Of a stretch of DNA of 64,000 nucleotides, positions 18,533-28,168 are shown piece by piece. A program made the translations under genes and the position numbers. The notes below the pieces were generated by a model that saw only the letters and a list, made by a program, of their open reading frames with translations, was not told the DNA's origin and ran no database searches. Source of the stretch: Bowmanella pacifica. Its GTDB lineage: Bacteria > Pseudomonadota > Gammaproteobacteria > Enterobacterales > Alteromonadaceae. The number at the start of each line of letters is the position of its first letter. Within the stretch, counting starts at the first letter, position 1. The DNA lies in the NCBI RefSeq assembly GCF_014645355.1, contig NZ_BMLS01000006.1, positions 124,001 to 188,000 of the forward strand, read 5' to 3'.

Positions 18533-19635
18533 CAAGGTACCCAGTTGAACTGCAATGTCTCAATGGGCTGACCAAATTCATCCAACTGGCGTTGGAAGTG
18601 TCTTTCCAAACTAATCGCATTGAGTAAATCCTGCTCAGTCCCCAGTAATCTGACCGCAAAAAGACTGGTTGCTCCTTGTTGTTGCTCCAGGCTGACCTGT
18701 GATACCACAGACAAACTGGACAACAATTTACTGACCTGAACGTACAAGCTCAGATCATTAATATTATTAAACTGCAAATAAACGACTTGGCCCTGCTGCT
18801 CGGTGTCGTTATTAATGGCATAACGGGCAGATAGGCTGTCAGCATGCAGGTCAATAAAATCTTGAATCAGTGTTTGAGCCGACTGGCCCTGCAAGCTGCC
18901 GCTGTCCCGTTCGAGACCCAGTGCCAGATTCCAATCTAACTGCCAGCCAAGCTCCTGCCCTTCTTGCTGCACGGCAAGGGCATCACTCTGTTCATCTTGA
19001 ACATCAGCTTTACGTGGATATAAACGGGCCAGTACAACAGTTTCTACCTGGTAACGGTTACTGGCATCGACCATGGAGTCAATAAAGCGCCCCCAGATGT
19101 CATACACCCCTACCCTGGCGATATCATCAATATCCATCAGAGGTAAGTTAACCGCGATGCCGCGCTGATGGGCCGCTAATTGCAGTTGCTCTCTATAAGG
19201 GGAAACCGACTGCTCAGAGACAATCTGGCGCTCTCCATCACTGGACTCCTCAACCGCTAACCATACCAGGGTGGAAGGACGACGACTCCCCCAGATGGGA
19301 AAACCAGCCGAACGAATCAGTTCATCGATGCGTTGGTTATCAAAGGTCGCCACATAAAAGCTCTGGCCTTGAATGGTGTCGAAGCGATACTGACTGATAA
19401 AACTCTCAGCACTGGCGAGTTTATTCCTGATTACCTGGCTGTCGAGTATATCCCGGTTACCCCGAACCTTAACCAGCACCTGGCGCAATGCTTCACGGCT
19501 CGCCTGCTGCTGAGCCTTAGGAGATTGCTGGGCAATGGGCACCCTGGCGTCGTACAGATTGGGAACCAAGGCAGCCTGGACCGCCAAAGCAACCCAAAAT
19601 AAACAACCTGCCAGAAGCCACCAAACCTTCTTCAT
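18532..19635 (-). CDS. DUF2066 exported protein upstream of hda
   Basis: A 367-residue protein of unknown function. The frame is open to 19719, but the ATG at 19635 starts a clear signal peptide (MKKVWWLLAGCLFWVALAVQA), so I place the start there. The mature part begins LVPNLYDARVP and contains a conserved-looking ALRQVLVKVRGN segment; no catalytic motif is seen. The DUF2066-hda pair facing purM is common in Alteromonadales and Vibrionales. The tight coupling to hda is notable because this protein should be periplasmic while Hda is cytosolic. Confidence 0.82.
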   Translation of the reverse strand: MKKVWWLLAGCLFWVALAVQAALVPNLYDARVPIAQQSPKAQQQASREALRQVLVKVRGNRDILDSQVIRNKLASAESFISQYRFDTIQGQSFYVATFDNQRIDELIRSAGFPIWGSRRPSTLVWLAVEESSDGERQIVSEQSVSPYREQLQLAAHQRGIAVNLPLMDIDDIARVGVYDIWGRFIDSMVDASNRYQVETVVLARLYPRKADVQDEQSDALAVQQEGQELGWQLDWNLALGLERDSGSLQGQSAQTLIQDFIDLHADSLSARYAINNDTEQQGQVVYLQFNNINDLSLYVQVSKLLSSLSVVSQVSLEQQQGATSLFAVRLLGTEQDLLNAISLERHFQRQLDEFGQPIETLQFNWVP

Positions 19636-19808
19636 GCCTTGATGTCCTAATTCCATAAAGGCGCTATTGTTATTGAAAAAGCGATAAATTTCATCTTTTC
19701 TTTGTCTCCATTTGTTCACTGCTCAGAGCACAAAGCTTGTACCCAAAGCAGGCGTTAACTGATAAAATCCGCAGCAAAATTTTCCCGCCATTAATTTTGA
19801 GGTCCATT

Positions 19809-20846
19809 GTGAGCGAATCCAAACCCTCCCTGAGTTATAAAGATGCTGGTGTAGACATTGATGCTGGCAACCAGCTTGTGGAACGCATCAAGAGCGTGAC
19901 CAAGAAAACCCAGCGCCCGGAAGTACGGGGTGGGCTCGGTGGATTCGGTGCACTTTGTGCGATTCCGCAGAAGTACCGTAAACCTTTGCTGGTATCTGGT
20001 ACCGACGGCGTAGGCACTAAATTGCGTTTAGCCATGGATCACAACCGCCATGATGGTGTGGGCATTGATTTGGTCGCCATGTGTGTTAACGACCTGATTG
20101 TACAAGGCGCTGAGCCGCTGTTTTTCCTTGATTACTATGCTACCGGCAAGCTCAATGTAGACACAGCAGCCGATGTGGTTACCGGTATAGGTAAGGGCTG
20201 TGAGCTGTCTGGTTGTGCATTAATTGGTGGCGAGACGGCTGAAATGCCCGGTATGTATCATGGTGATGATTACGACATTGCCGGTTTCTGTGTGGGTGTG
20301 GTTGAAGAAGAAAACCTTATCGATGGCAGCAAGGTCAGTGCCGGTGATGCGCTGATCGCTGTGGCTTCTTCCGGTCCACACTCAAATGGCTTCTCTTTGG
20401 TACGTAAAATCCTTGAGGTCAGCCAGGCCGATACCACTGAACAGCTCGAAGGCAAAGCCATTATTGACCATCTGCTTGAGCCAACCCGCATTTACGTGAA
20501 GCCGGTCTTAAAGCTGATTGAAACCTTACCTGTACATGCTATCTCGCATATCACAGGTGGTGGCTTCTGGGAGAATATCCCCCGTGTGTTACCACAAAAC
20601 ACCAAAGCCGTGATTGACGGTGCCAGCTGGCAATGGCCTGCCATCTTCTCTTGGATGCAGCAGCAAGGTAACGTTACTCAACACGAGATGTATCGTACGT
20701 TTAACTGTGGCGTAGGCCTGGTGATTGCCGTCCCTGCCGATAAAGCCGAACAAGCGGTAGCGCTGCTTAACGCTGAAGGCGAAAATGCATGGTTGTTGGG
20801 TAAAGTAGAAGATACCCAGGATGACAATCAGGTTGAGATTCGTTAA
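19809..20846 (+). CDS. purM: phosphoribosylformylglycinamidine cyclo-ligase (AIR synthetase)
   Basis: Fifth step of purine synthesis: ATP-dependent ring closure of FGAM to AIR. Motifs are [24 protein letters not shown], the [19 protein letters not shown] segment and [11 protein letters not shown]. The frame is open from 19737, but a GTG at 19809 preceded by GAGG at about 19799 gives exactly 345 residues, the E. coli length. purN follows after three bases. Divergent from the DUF2066-hda operon. Confidence 0.96.
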   Translation: MSESKPSLSYKDAGVDIDAGNQLVERIKSVTKKTQRPEVRGGLGGFGALCAIPQKYRKPLLVSGTDGVGTKLRLAMDHNRHDGVGIDLVAMCVNDLIVQGAEPLFFLDYYATGKLNVDTAADVVTGIGKGCELSGCALIGGETAEMPGMYHGDDYDIAGFCVGVVEEENLIDGSKVSAGDALIAVASSGPHSNGFSLVRKILEVSQADTTEQLEGKAIIDHLLEPTRIYVKPVLKLIETLPVHAISHITGGGFWENIPRVLPQNTKAVIDGASWQWPAIFSWMQQQGNVTQHEMYRTFNCGVGLVIAVPADKAEQAVALLNAEGENAWLLGKVEDTQDDNQVEIR

Positions 20847-20849
20847 TCC

Positions 20850-21488
20850 ATGAAATCAATCGTTGTATTAATTTCGGGCAGCGGTACCAACCTGCAATCC
20901 ATCCTCGACAGTATCGAAGAAGAGCGTATTGAAGGTCGGGTCACTGCCGTTATCTCAAACCAGGCCGATGCATTCGGCCTGGAGCGGGCCAAGAAAGCCG
21001 ATGTACCAGCGCACGTGTTAAGCCATAAGGACTTTGCCGATAGGGAAAGTTACGATAAAGCACTCATGCAATTGATCGACGGTTACCAGCCTGATCTGGT
21101 GATACTGGCTGGTTTTATGCGTATTCTCAGTGAAGGTTTTGTACAGCATTATCTGGGACGGATGCTGAATATTCACCCTTCCCTGCTGCCAAAATACAAA
21201 GGCTTACACACACACAAGCGCGCTATCGAAGCGGGTGACAAGGAACATGGTGCCACCGTGCATTTTGTTACACCCGAGCTAGACGGTGGCCCGGTGGTCA
21301 TCCAGTCTAAGGTGCCGGTATTTGCTGATGACAACGAGGAAGAGTTGTCTTCGCGGGTACGCGAACAGGAACTTCAACTCTATCCATTGGTCGTAAAATG
21401 GTTCTGCCAGGACAGATTAAGGATGGAAAATGGCCAGGTTTTGCTCGACGATAAATTGGTTCCGACCGAAGGCTATGCGGCCGATTAA
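20850..21488 (+). CDS. purN: phosphoribosylglycinamide formyltransferase 1
   Basis: Transfers a formyl group from 10-formyl-THF to GAR. The catalytic residues Asn107, His109 (MLNIHPSLLP) and Asp145 (PELDGGPVV) are present at the E. coli positions plus one, and the N-terminal nucleotide loop is ISGSGTNLQ. The length is 212 residues. It follows purM with a three-base gap and overlaps the next gene by 14 bases, so the three form one operon. Confidence 0.96.
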   Translation: MKSIVVLISGSGTNLQSILDSIEEERIEGRVTAVISNQADAFGLERAKKADVPAHVLSHKDFADRESYDKALMQLIDGYQPDLVILAGFMRILSEGFVQHYLGRMLNIHPSLLPKYKGLHTHKRAIEAGDKEHGATVHFVTPELDGGPVVIQSKVPVFADDNEEELSSRVREQELQLYPLVVKWFCQDRLRMENGQVLLDDKLVPTEGYAAD

Positions 21489-22170
21489 CGCCCTTATCGG
21501 GCTGGGACTGTTGTTTTCGCAGTCCCTGCTCGCTTATGAACTTGTTCCCTTCGAGGCACAATACAAAGCCAGCCGCAGCGGTATGAATGTGGGGCATGCC
21601 AGCCAAACCCTAACCCATTTAGGCCGTGATCAGTACAAGCTGGAATACCACTCCAAAGCCTCCTTATTGTTTTTAAGCGATGTGCGCACCGAGCAAAGTT
21701 TGTTCAAGTTGCAGCAACAGAACATTATTCCTTATAAATACCGTTTCAGTCGCACTGGAACAGGCAAAGATAAGGGCATCAGCCTGTTGTTTGACAAGGC
21801 TAACCAACTCATCAAGGTTAATGACAATGCAACCTTGCCCTGGCAAGGCGAGATAGATAACCAGCTCTATCAACTTGATGTCAGACAAAGACTGGCAAAG
21901 GGCGAAGACACTTTTGTTTATGACACCATCAATGATCGGGGTGAGCTACGCCAGCAAACATTTCGGGTCGTCGGGCAGGAAACCCTGCAACTCCCCTACG
22001 GAAAGTTAGATTGTATCAAGGTAGAAAAAGTCCGCGAAAACAGCCCACGGGAAACCTTTATCTGGTTTTCCCCAGCTCTCGATTACCAAATGGTACGCTT
22101 ACAACAATTCAAAGACGGCAGTGAACAGGCTGACATTCAGCTAACCCATTTCTCACGTAATCCAGGCTAG
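21475..22170 (+). CDS. DUF3108 exported protein
   Basis: A 231-residue protein with signal peptide (cleavage near SLLAYE) and a beta-rich body starting LVPFEAQYKASRSGM, the recognisable opening of the DUF3108 family. Function unknown; the fold is expected to be periplasmic and lipocalin-like. A longer frame starts at 21430, but the ATG at 21475 puts the signal peptide at the N terminus. It overlaps purN by 14 bases, so it is expressed with purM-purN despite no obvious link to purines. Confidence 0.82.
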   Translation: MRPINALIGLGLLFSQSLLAYELVPFEAQYKASRSGMNVGHASQTLTHLGRDQYKLEYHSKASLLFLSDVRTEQSLFKLQQQNIIPYKYRFSRTGTGKDKGISLLFDKANQLIKVNDNATLPWQGEIDNQLYQLDVRQRLAKGEDTFVYDTINDRGELRQQTFRVVGQETLQLPYGKLDCIKVEKVRENSPRETFIWFSPALDYQMVRLQQFKDGSEQADIQLTHFSRNPG

Positions 22171-22280
22171 CCTGTGTGCCCTATTTGAAGGGCATACCGG
22201 TATTTTCTGCAACGCATTCCAGCGCAAAATCCTCAGTCACCCCTTGATTTTTTGCGCCGATCCGCCTATTTTCTCCAGAT

Positions 22281-22297
22281 ATCTGGTCTGACCTCTT
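22281..22297 (+). promoter_or_regulatory. FadR-like operator upstream of fadE
   Basis: The 17-mer ATCTGGTCTGACCTCTT contains the exact core TGGTCnGACC of the FadR site known from enterobacteria and vibrios. It ends 15 bases before the fadE start codon, a position where binding would block transcription or initiation. The fadR gene is not in this window. Confidence 0.7.
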
Positions 22298-22312
22298 ATT
22301 TTCGGAGTTAAC

Positions 22313-24775
22313 ATGCAAAGTCTTCTTTGGTTGGTTCTGGTCATCGCTGCCCTAGGCGCTGCCAGCTACTGGCGATTAAAGTTAAACGTATCCACCTTAT
22401 TGGTTGCTGCCGTGCTGGCAGTAGGCAGTATCGCTGGCCAGGTTGGTCAATTGGCCTGGTTGGTTTTCCTGTTGATTGCACTACCACTGAATATCAGCAG
22501 TGTTCGTAAGCAATATCTCAGTGCCCCCTTTCTGAAAATCTATCGCAAGATCATGCCGGAAATGTCGCGTACCGAGCAGGAAGCCATTGATGCCGGTACC
22601 GTATGGTGGGACGGCGAGATCTTCAGTGGCAAACCAGACTGGCAAAAACTCCATGCCGTTCCTGCCGCACGTTTGTCAGCCGAAGAACAGGCTTTCCTGG
22701 ACGGCCCGGTTGAAGAAGCTTGCCGCATGGCGGATGAATGGGAAATTAACCATAAGCGTGCGGATCTGTCCCCGGAATTATGGCAATACCTCAAGGACAA
22801 CAAGTTCTTTGCCATGATTATCAAAAAAGAATACGGCGGTTTGCAGTTTTCTGCCTATGCCCAGTCCCGTGTACTGCAGAAGCTGTCTGGCTCAGGCATT
22901 GTGCTGGCCTCTACGGTAGGCGTGCCTAATTCTTTAGGCCCAGGCGAGCTGTTACAGCACTATGGTACGCAAGAACAAAAAGAACATTATCTGCCGCGTC
23001 TGGCCCGAGGTGAAGAGATCCCCTGTTTTGCCCTGACCAGTCCGGAGGCAGGGTCTGACGCAGGTGCCATCCCTGATGTAGGTGTTATTTGCAAAGGCAC
23101 CTGGCAGGGTGAAGAAGTGCTTGGCATGAAGCTGACCTTTAATAAGCGCTACATTACCCTCGCCCCAGTGGCCACTATTGTTGGGCTGGCGTTCAAACTG
23201 CAAGATCCCGATGGCCTGTTGGGTAACGAAAAGGAACTGGGGATCACCTGTGCGTTGATTCCTGCGGATCTGGAAGGGCTGGATATCGGCCGCCGCCATT
23301 TTCCACTGAACATTCCATTCCAGAACGGTCCGGTACGCGGCAAAGATCTGTTCGTGCCCCTGGACTTCATTATTGGTGGTCCAAAAATGGCAGGCCAGGG
23401 CTGGCGTATGCTGGTTGAATGTTTGTCGGTGGGTCGTTGCATTACCCTGCCCTCTAACTCAGCTGGCGGCACCAAGTCTGTGGCCCTGGCAACCGGTGCC
23501 TATGCCCGTATTCGCCGTCAGTTCAAATTACCGGTAGGTAAGATGGAAGGGGTTGAGGAAATGCTGGGTCGTATCGGCGGCAATGCTTACCTGATGGACG
23601 CAGTGACGTCTATGACCACCAAAGCCCTGGACATGGGGGAAAAGCCCTCGGTAATCTCTGCAATTTGTAAGTACCACCTGACCGAAAAAATGCGTCAGGT
23701 GGTGATCGATTCCATGGACGTACACGGTGGTAAAGGGATTGTTCTTGGCCCCAATAACTATGTAGGTCGCGGATACCAGGGGGCGCCTATCGCCATCACG
23801 GTAGAAGGCGCAAACATCCTGACCCGTAACATGATGATTTTTGGCCAGGGCGCCATGCGCTGCCACCCATATGTGCTAAAAGAGCTGTATGCCGCTGCCA
23901 ATGAAGATCCAATACAAGCACTGGATGAATTCGATGATGCCTTGTTCGGTCATATAGGCTTTACCATCAGCAATAAGGTGCGCAGCTTCTGGTTTGCACT
24001 AACCGGCGCTCGCCTGGCCAGTGCTCCCTTTAAAGACGAAACCAAAGGTTATTATCAGTCCATTGAGCGTTATGCCACCAACCTGGCCTTCTTGTCAGAC
24101 GTGGCCATGGGCGTACTGGGTGGTGAACTTAAGCGCCGTGAGCGTTTATCTGCCCGTTTGGGTGATGTATTGAGCTACTTGTACCTGGCCACCGCCGTGC
24201 TGAAGCGCTATGACGATGAAGGTCGCCAGAAGGCCGACCTGCCATTGGTCCACTGGGCCTTGCAAGACAGTCTGTTCCGTACCGAAGTGGCCATTGAAGA
24301 GTTGCTGCAAAACTTCCCTTCCAAGCTGCTGGGTAAGGCGCTGAAACTCATTGTCATGCCCTTTGGTAAACGTTATGCCAAGCCCTCAGATAAACTGGAT
24401 CATCAAATTGCACAAATACTGCAAACCCCATGTGACAGTCGTGACCGTTTAGGTAAAGGCCAGTACCTCAGCCGTGAAGAAAGCAATCCTTTTGGTATGC
24501 TGGAGCAAGCGCTGGACGATATCCTTGCCTCTGAGCCCCTGTATGACAAGGTCTGTAAAGCCGCCAACGAGCGCCTACCCTTTATGCAACTGGATAAAGT
24601 GGCTGAAAGAGGCCTGGCCCTAGGTGTACTGACAGAGCAGGAAGCTGAGCTGCTTAAGCGGGCTGAAACTGAACGTCTACGTACTATCAACGTGGATGAT
24701 TTTGACAGTGCAGAGCTTATGGCTGATAAGAGCTTACTGGAAGACAGCAAGAAGAAATCGTCGAAAGCCGCCTGA
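22313..24775 (+). CDS. fadE: long-chain acyl-CoA dehydrogenase FadE (YafH type)
   Basis: First step of fatty-acid beta-oxidation: FAD-dependent desaturation of acyl-CoA. It is the long form (820 residues; E. coli FadE is 814) with two or three N-terminal membrane helices (about 1-65), an acyl-CoA dehydrogenase core containing [14 protein letters not shown] (about 235-250) and GGKGIVLG, and the extra C-terminal domain of the YafH subfamily ending in a Lys/Ser-rich tail. Monocistronic, with a FadR-like operator at its start and a terminator behind it, so fatty-acid-induced expression is likely. Confidence 0.95.
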   Translation: MQSLLWLVLVIAALGAASYWRLKLNVSTLLVAAVLAVGSIAGQVGQLAWLVFLLIALPLNISSVRKQYLSAPFLKIYRKIMPEMSRTEQEAIDAGTVWWDGEIFSGKPDWQKLHAVPAARLSAEEQAFLDGPVEEACRMADEWEINHKRADLSPELWQYLKDNKFFAMIIKKEYGGLQFSAYAQSRVLQKLSGSGIVLASTVGVPNSLGPGELLQHYGTQEQKEHYLPRLARGEEIPCFALTSPEAGSDAGAIPDVGVICKGTWQGEEVLGMKLTFNKRYITLAPVATIVGLAFKLQDPDGLLGNEKELGITCALIPADLEGLDIGRRHFPLNIPFQNGPVRGKDLFVPLDFIIGGPKMAGQGWRMLVECLSVGRCITLPSNSAGGTKSVALATGAYARIRRQFKLPVGKMEGVEEMLGRIGGNAYLMDAVTSMTTKALDMGEKPSVISAICKYHLTEKMRQVVIDSMDVHGGKGIVLGPNNYVGRGYQGAPIAITVEGANILTRNMMIFGQGAMRCHPYVLKELYAAANEDPIQALDEFDDALFGHIGFTISNKVRSFWFALTGARLASAPFKDETKGYYQSIERYATNLAFLSDVAMGVLGGELKRRERLSARLGDVLSYLYLATAVLKRYDDEGRQKADLPLVHWALQDSLFRTEVAIEELLQNFPSKLLGKALKLIVMPFGKRYAKPSDKLDHQIAQILQTPCDSRDRLGKGQYLSREESNPFGMLEQALDDILASEPLYDKVCKAANERLPFMQLDKVAERGLALGVLTEQEAELLKRAETERLRTINVDDFDSAELMADKSLLEDSKKKSSKAA

Positions 24776-24795
24776 CAATTCCCGTACTAATTTAG

Positions 24796-24819
24796 GCCCC
24801 GTTAATACGGGGCTTTTTT
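24796..24819 (+). terminator. Rho-independent terminator of fadE
   Basis: Stem gccccg/cggggc with a TTAATA loop region followed by six Ts, 20 bases after the fadE stop. Confidence 0.92.
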
Positions 24820-25000
24820 ATGCCTTTTATCTGCCAACATACCGCTTACTTGGCGCTGAAAGGAGTTAGATAAATGCTAAGAAAGCCAAGAGTCGAAACA
24901 GCCGGAGAATCAAAATACAGATACAAAAATGCGTAACTCAGCCTGACAATGGCTGATTGCGGTAAAAATACAATTAAGGGGAAATAGGATAACACTAAAG

Positions 25001-25077
25001 TGGCGGAGCGGACGGGACTCGAACCCGCGACCCCCGGCGTGACAGGCCGGTATTCTAACCAACTGAACTACCGCTCC
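25001..25077 (-). tRNA. tRNA-Asp (GTC), third of the array
   Basis: A 77-base tRNA with encoded CCA, anticodon GTC in CCTGTCACG, D-loop GTTGGTTAGAA and T-arm GGGTTCGAGTCCC. Identical to the two copies upstream. Last in the transcript, 51 bases after the second copy. Confidence 0.98.
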
Positions 25078-25128
25078 AACGATAGTGTTTTGAGCTTAAT
25101 GCTCTCACCCTTGGCAAGGTGATGTTGC

Positions 25129-25205
25129 TGGCGGAGCGGACGGGACTCGAACCCGCGACCCCCGGCGTGACAGGCCGGTATTCTAACCAACTGAACTACC
25201 GCTCC
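25129..25205 (-). tRNA. tRNA-Asp (GTC), second of the array
   Basis: Same 77-base sequence as its neighbours, with encoded CCA. The spacer towards the third copy holds a small inverted repeat (tcacccttg/caaggtga) that may guide RNase processing. Confidence 0.98.
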
Positions 25206-25235
25206 AGCAACTTGGGACGCTGATTTTAAAGAGGT

Positions 25236-25312
25236 TGGCGGAGCGGACGGGACTCGAACCCGCGACCCCCGGCGTGACAGGCCGGTATTCTAACCAACTG
25301 AACTACCGCTCC
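25236..25312 (-). tRNA. tRNA-Asp (GTC), first of the array
   Basis: First of three identical tRNA-Asp genes, 30 bases from the second and about 60 bases from a near-consensus promoter. E. coli has aspV at the equivalent place beside dnaQ, so the locus is conserved although the triplication is not. Confidence 0.98.
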
Positions 25313-25375
25313 ACTTCTTTTTTAAAATCAACCAGTTAAGCTTTGGCGTTTTGCCTGTCGCTCAACTGGGCGCAG

Positions 25376-25404
25376 ATATTACGGGTTCCCTGTGAGTGAG
25401 TCAA
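25376..25404 (-). promoter_or_regulatory. strong sigma-70 promoter of the tRNA-Asp operon
   Basis: Minus strand: -35 TTGACT (25404-25399), 17-base spacer, -10 TAATAT (25381-25376), then a GC-rich discriminator CTGCGCCC. This discriminator type is typical of stringently controlled stable-RNA promoters. Confidence 0.85.
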
Positions 25405-25501
25405 CCGCTTTTTCACGCTTTTATTGACAAAAAAGCCTTTTACCGCGCTGTTTGCGGCTTATTTAGCCAAACTGAATAAATTGCCGACAATAGAGACGAA
25501 T

Positions 25502-26869
25502 TTATGCGTCCGACGAGGCGTCGGTCTTGCCTTTCGCTTTTGAAAATTTGATGCGCGGCATCGACAGCTTGAACTTAATACCTGTGGACTGTCCACTGGG
25601 TTTACGGCCCAATGTCAACCAAATAACCAAGCCCCCGACTATCAATAACAAACCGTTAGCCAATAAAATGCTTGGCCATAAGCTTTGCTCGGCTGGCGGC
25701 TCCACTAAGGTTTCATCCAAGGGCGCCATTAGGATATCAGGTAAGCTGTTCTCGCCGGATGCAACCGGCTCTGCCATCTCAGCATCGGTTATCGTCCCTT
25801 CATCCAGTGCTGCTAACTCTGGCTCCTCAGACAAGAAACTAAACTCAGGCACATCCAAAATAAAGTCACGACCGTCAATGGTACTGCCATAAGCAGTCAC
25901 TTTTACCCTGAATACCCCATACTCGATATTCAGAATTTCATGTTCCCGTGCCTGCGGTGCATTATCCGTAATGGAAAAACTTTGCACGTCGCCATTGGGG
26001 TAACGGATTTTACCGTCTACTAGCAAACTGTTGATATCCACCAGCTCACGGTTTACATCTATATGCAACCGATGCCTGCCATCCCCCGTATCGTTTTGCA
26101 CCGACATAATGATGGGATTGGGATGCAGAACCAGCGGCTCTTTTACTTCTTCCCTGGTATACATAGGGGTATAAACCCGGTACACCGGCTTCCACTGGCC
26201 TTCGGTAATATCCAGGTTGAATTGGCCGGTGAACACCCCGTCATTAGGGTATTCATCCATCCCCATGCCATTATCTTCATAGCGGGCAACCAGCTGGGAA
26301 TCTGCACCAAAATTAGTAAAGTTGGGATTGTTGGTACTGAGAAACTCAACGGTTAACTCCACCACATCGCGAAACTCGTTGTACTCGATGGGTTTACCGG
26401 CATTCGTTAGATGGGCTTTAAGCTTAATGATCTCCCCGGAGAACATTAAATCAGGCAGAGGCTCCGCCACCAATTGGACATCACTGACCACCATGACCCT
26501 GCTGCCCGGCAGCATTTGCCCTACCGCCTGCCAGGGGCCTGGCATCGGACGCGTGATCTTGACCATGTCGTACGTGGCATCGTCATACCATTCGACCCCT
26601 TCGGGGTGGTCATCACTTTGAAATATCTTGCTACCATCAGGACGCACCAGAACCATTGGCGCCGTTCCATATTCGCGAAAGAACAACATAGTAATCTCAT
26701 CGACCTCATGGTCGATGCGAAACCGGTTTTGCAGCAACTGAATGCTGTTGAGGTACTTATCCTCCAGCATAGTAATAGGAGACACTGGAGCGGCTGGCGC
26801 TGTCGTCTGCTCGGCCCACGCGCCGGCACACATCATTATCGCCAATCCCAAGGTACTGATTTTTAGCAT
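25502..26869 (-). CDS. TIGR03503 family membrane-anchored periplasmic protein
   Basis: A 455-residue protein with signal peptide (MLKISTLGLAIMMCAGAWA), a long beta-rich periplasmic body, and one C-terminal membrane helix (about residues 400-425, WPSILLANGLLLIVGG) followed by a basic cytoplasmic tail. This layout and the opening DKYLNSIQLLQNRFRID match the TIGR03503 family of marine gammaproteobacteria, function unknown. I start at the ATG at 26869, one base after the dnaQ stop codon, rather than 16 codons earlier inside dnaQ. It is therefore probably translated from the dnaQ message. Confidence 0.82.
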   Translation of the reverse strand: MLKISTLGLAIMMCAGAWAEQTTAPAAPVSPITMLEDKYLNSIQLLQNRFRIDHEVDEITMLFFREYGTAPMVLVRPDGSKIFQSDDHPEGVEWYDDATYDMVKITRPMPGPWQAVGQMLPGSRVMVVSDVQLVAEPLPDLMFSGEIIKLKAHLTNAGKPIEYNEFRDVVELTVEFLSTNNPNFTNFGADSQLVARYEDNGMGMDEYPNDGVFTGQFNLDITEGQWKPVYRVYTPMYTREEVKEPLVLHPNPIIMSVQNDTGDGRHRLHIDVNRELVDINSLLVDGKIRYPNGDVQSFSITDNAPQAREHEILNIEYGVFRVKVTAYGSTIDGRDFILDVPEFSFLSEEPELAALDEGTITDAEMAEPVASGENSLPDILMAPLDETLVEPPAEQSLWPSILLANGLLLIVGGLVIWLTLGRKPSGQSTGIKFKLSMPRIKFSKAKGKTDASSDA

Positions 26870-26870
26870 A

Positions 26871-27581
26871 CTAATCCGCAGTTTGACGCCACAAGCAAGC
26901 ACCACCCTTGGCCTCAATCAGATCCAAACGGCGCTCATGTTCTCCCTGTTCATCGGCCGATGCCCGAATAACCTTTAGCGGCTTTCTATCGGCTGACACT
27001 AATCGAATACTTTCGCCCTGACTGTCTGAGCCGCCACTATTGCCACTCAAATTCAGCTTAGTTTGGCCACCTGTCATAAACAGATAAACTTCGGCCAGGA
27101 TCTCTGCATCCAACAAAGCGCCGTGCAAGGTACGGTGCGAGTTATCTATGCCATAGCGACGACACAAGGCATCCAAGTTGTTTTTCTGGCCCGGATGCAA
27201 CTGTCTGGCTAGAGCCAGGGTATCCAGTACGGTACAGATACCCTGAGTAAAATTGCTCGGCTTACCCAATTTGGCAAACTCATGATCCATAAAGCCCACG
27301 TCAAACGCGGCATTGTGAATCACAAGCTGAGCGCCCTGAATAAAGTCTTCAAACTCCTGGGCGACATCCCGAAACAGCGGCTTATCGGCCAACATCTCAT
27401 TGGTAATGCCGTGAACTTCTATGGCTTCCTGCTCCACTTCACGCTGTGGATTAATATAAACATGAAAGTGATTACCGGTCAGGCGCCGGTTAATCACCTC
27501 GACGCAGCCAATTTCAATGATTCGATGTCCCTGCTTAGGGTCGATGCCGGTGGTTTCTGTATCCAGTACGATTTGTCTCAT
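26871..27581 (-). CDS. dnaQ: DNA polymerase III epsilon subunit (3'-5' proofreading exonuclease)
   Basis: Proofreading subunit of the replicative polymerase. The three DEDDh exonuclease motifs are visible: LDTETTGID (Asp7, Glu9), NAAFDVGFMDHE, and HRTLHGALLDAE. A C-terminal tail for binding the alpha subunit is present; the total of 236 residues is close to E. coli (243). It is divergent from rnhA as in E. coli and co-transcribed with the TIGR03503 gene. Confidence 0.96.
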   Translation of the reverse strand: MRQIVLDTETTGIDPKQGHRIIEIGCVEVINRRLTGNHFHVYINPQREVEQEAIEVHGITNEMLADKPLFRDVAQEFEDFIQGAQLVIHNAAFDVGFMDHEFAKLGKPSNFTQGICTVLDTLALARQLHPGQKNNLDALCRRYGIDNSHRTLHGALLDAEILAEVYLFMTGGQTKLNLSGNSGGSDSQGESIRLVSADRKPLKVIRASADEQGEHERRLDLIEAKGGACLWRQTAD

Positions 27582-27703
27582 AAGTCCTGATACCGTTTAA
27601 TACTATGCTTTGCAGATGCTGCTTATTATACTGCCCCCTTTTGCCCTGTCGCGGCAAATACAACCTTTGAGTATTTCTTAATAACTCAGGGTGAGTGGAA
27701 GTC

Positions 27704-28168
27704 ATGAAGAAAGTACAGATTTTTACCGATGGTTCCTGCCTGGGTAACCCAGGACCTGGCGGCTATGGCGTCGTCATGCGCTATGGCAAACATAACAAAG
27801 AACTGAGCCAGGGCTTTGTGCAAACCACCAACAACCGCATGGAAATGCTGGCGGCCATTGCTGCCCTGCGTATTCTCAAGGAAAGTTGTGAAATTGATCT
27901 GACCACAGACAGTCAGTATCTGCGTCAGGGCATTATGCAATGGATCAAAAACTGGAAGAAAAACGGCTGGCGCACCTCAGACAAAAAACCGGTGAAGAAT
28001 GTCGATCTTTGGCAGGAACTGGATAGCCTGGTCAGTAAACACAAAGTGCATTGGCATTGGGTAAAAGGTCACGCAGGTCATCCCGAAAATGAGCGCTGCG
28101 ATGAATTGGCCCGTACCGCAGCACAAGGCCAAAACCTGCAACCAGATAAGGGCTTTCAATCCCAATAA
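27704..28168 (+). CDS. rnhA: ribonuclease HI
   Basis: Degrades the RNA strand of RNA-DNA hybrids. The catalytic carboxylates Asp9 (FTDGSC), Glu47 (NNRMEM), Asp69 (TTDSQY) and Asp133 (NERCDELAR) are all present. The ATG at 27704, after GGAAG, gives 154 residues (E. coli 155); an in-frame GTG three codons earlier is less likely. Its last 13 bases overlap the convergent quinone oxidoreductase gene. Confidence 0.97.
   Translation: MKKVQIFTDGSCLGNPGPGGYGVVMRYGKHNKELSQGFVQTTNNRMEMLAAIAALRILKESCEIDLTTDSQYLRQGIMQWIKNWKKNGWRTSDKKPVKNVDLWQELDSLVSKHKVHWHWVKGHAGHPENERCDELARTAAQGQNLQPDKGFQSQ

Noticed and set aside
19735-19808. PurR box upstream of purM
   Set aside because: The best 16-base candidate matched fewer than half of the consensus positions.
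25001-25312. Three long identical repeats with spacers, superficially like a CRISPR array
   Set aside because: Each repeat is a complete 77-base tRNA-Asp with cloverleaf parts, GTC anticodon and CCA; there are only two unequal spacers and no cas genes.
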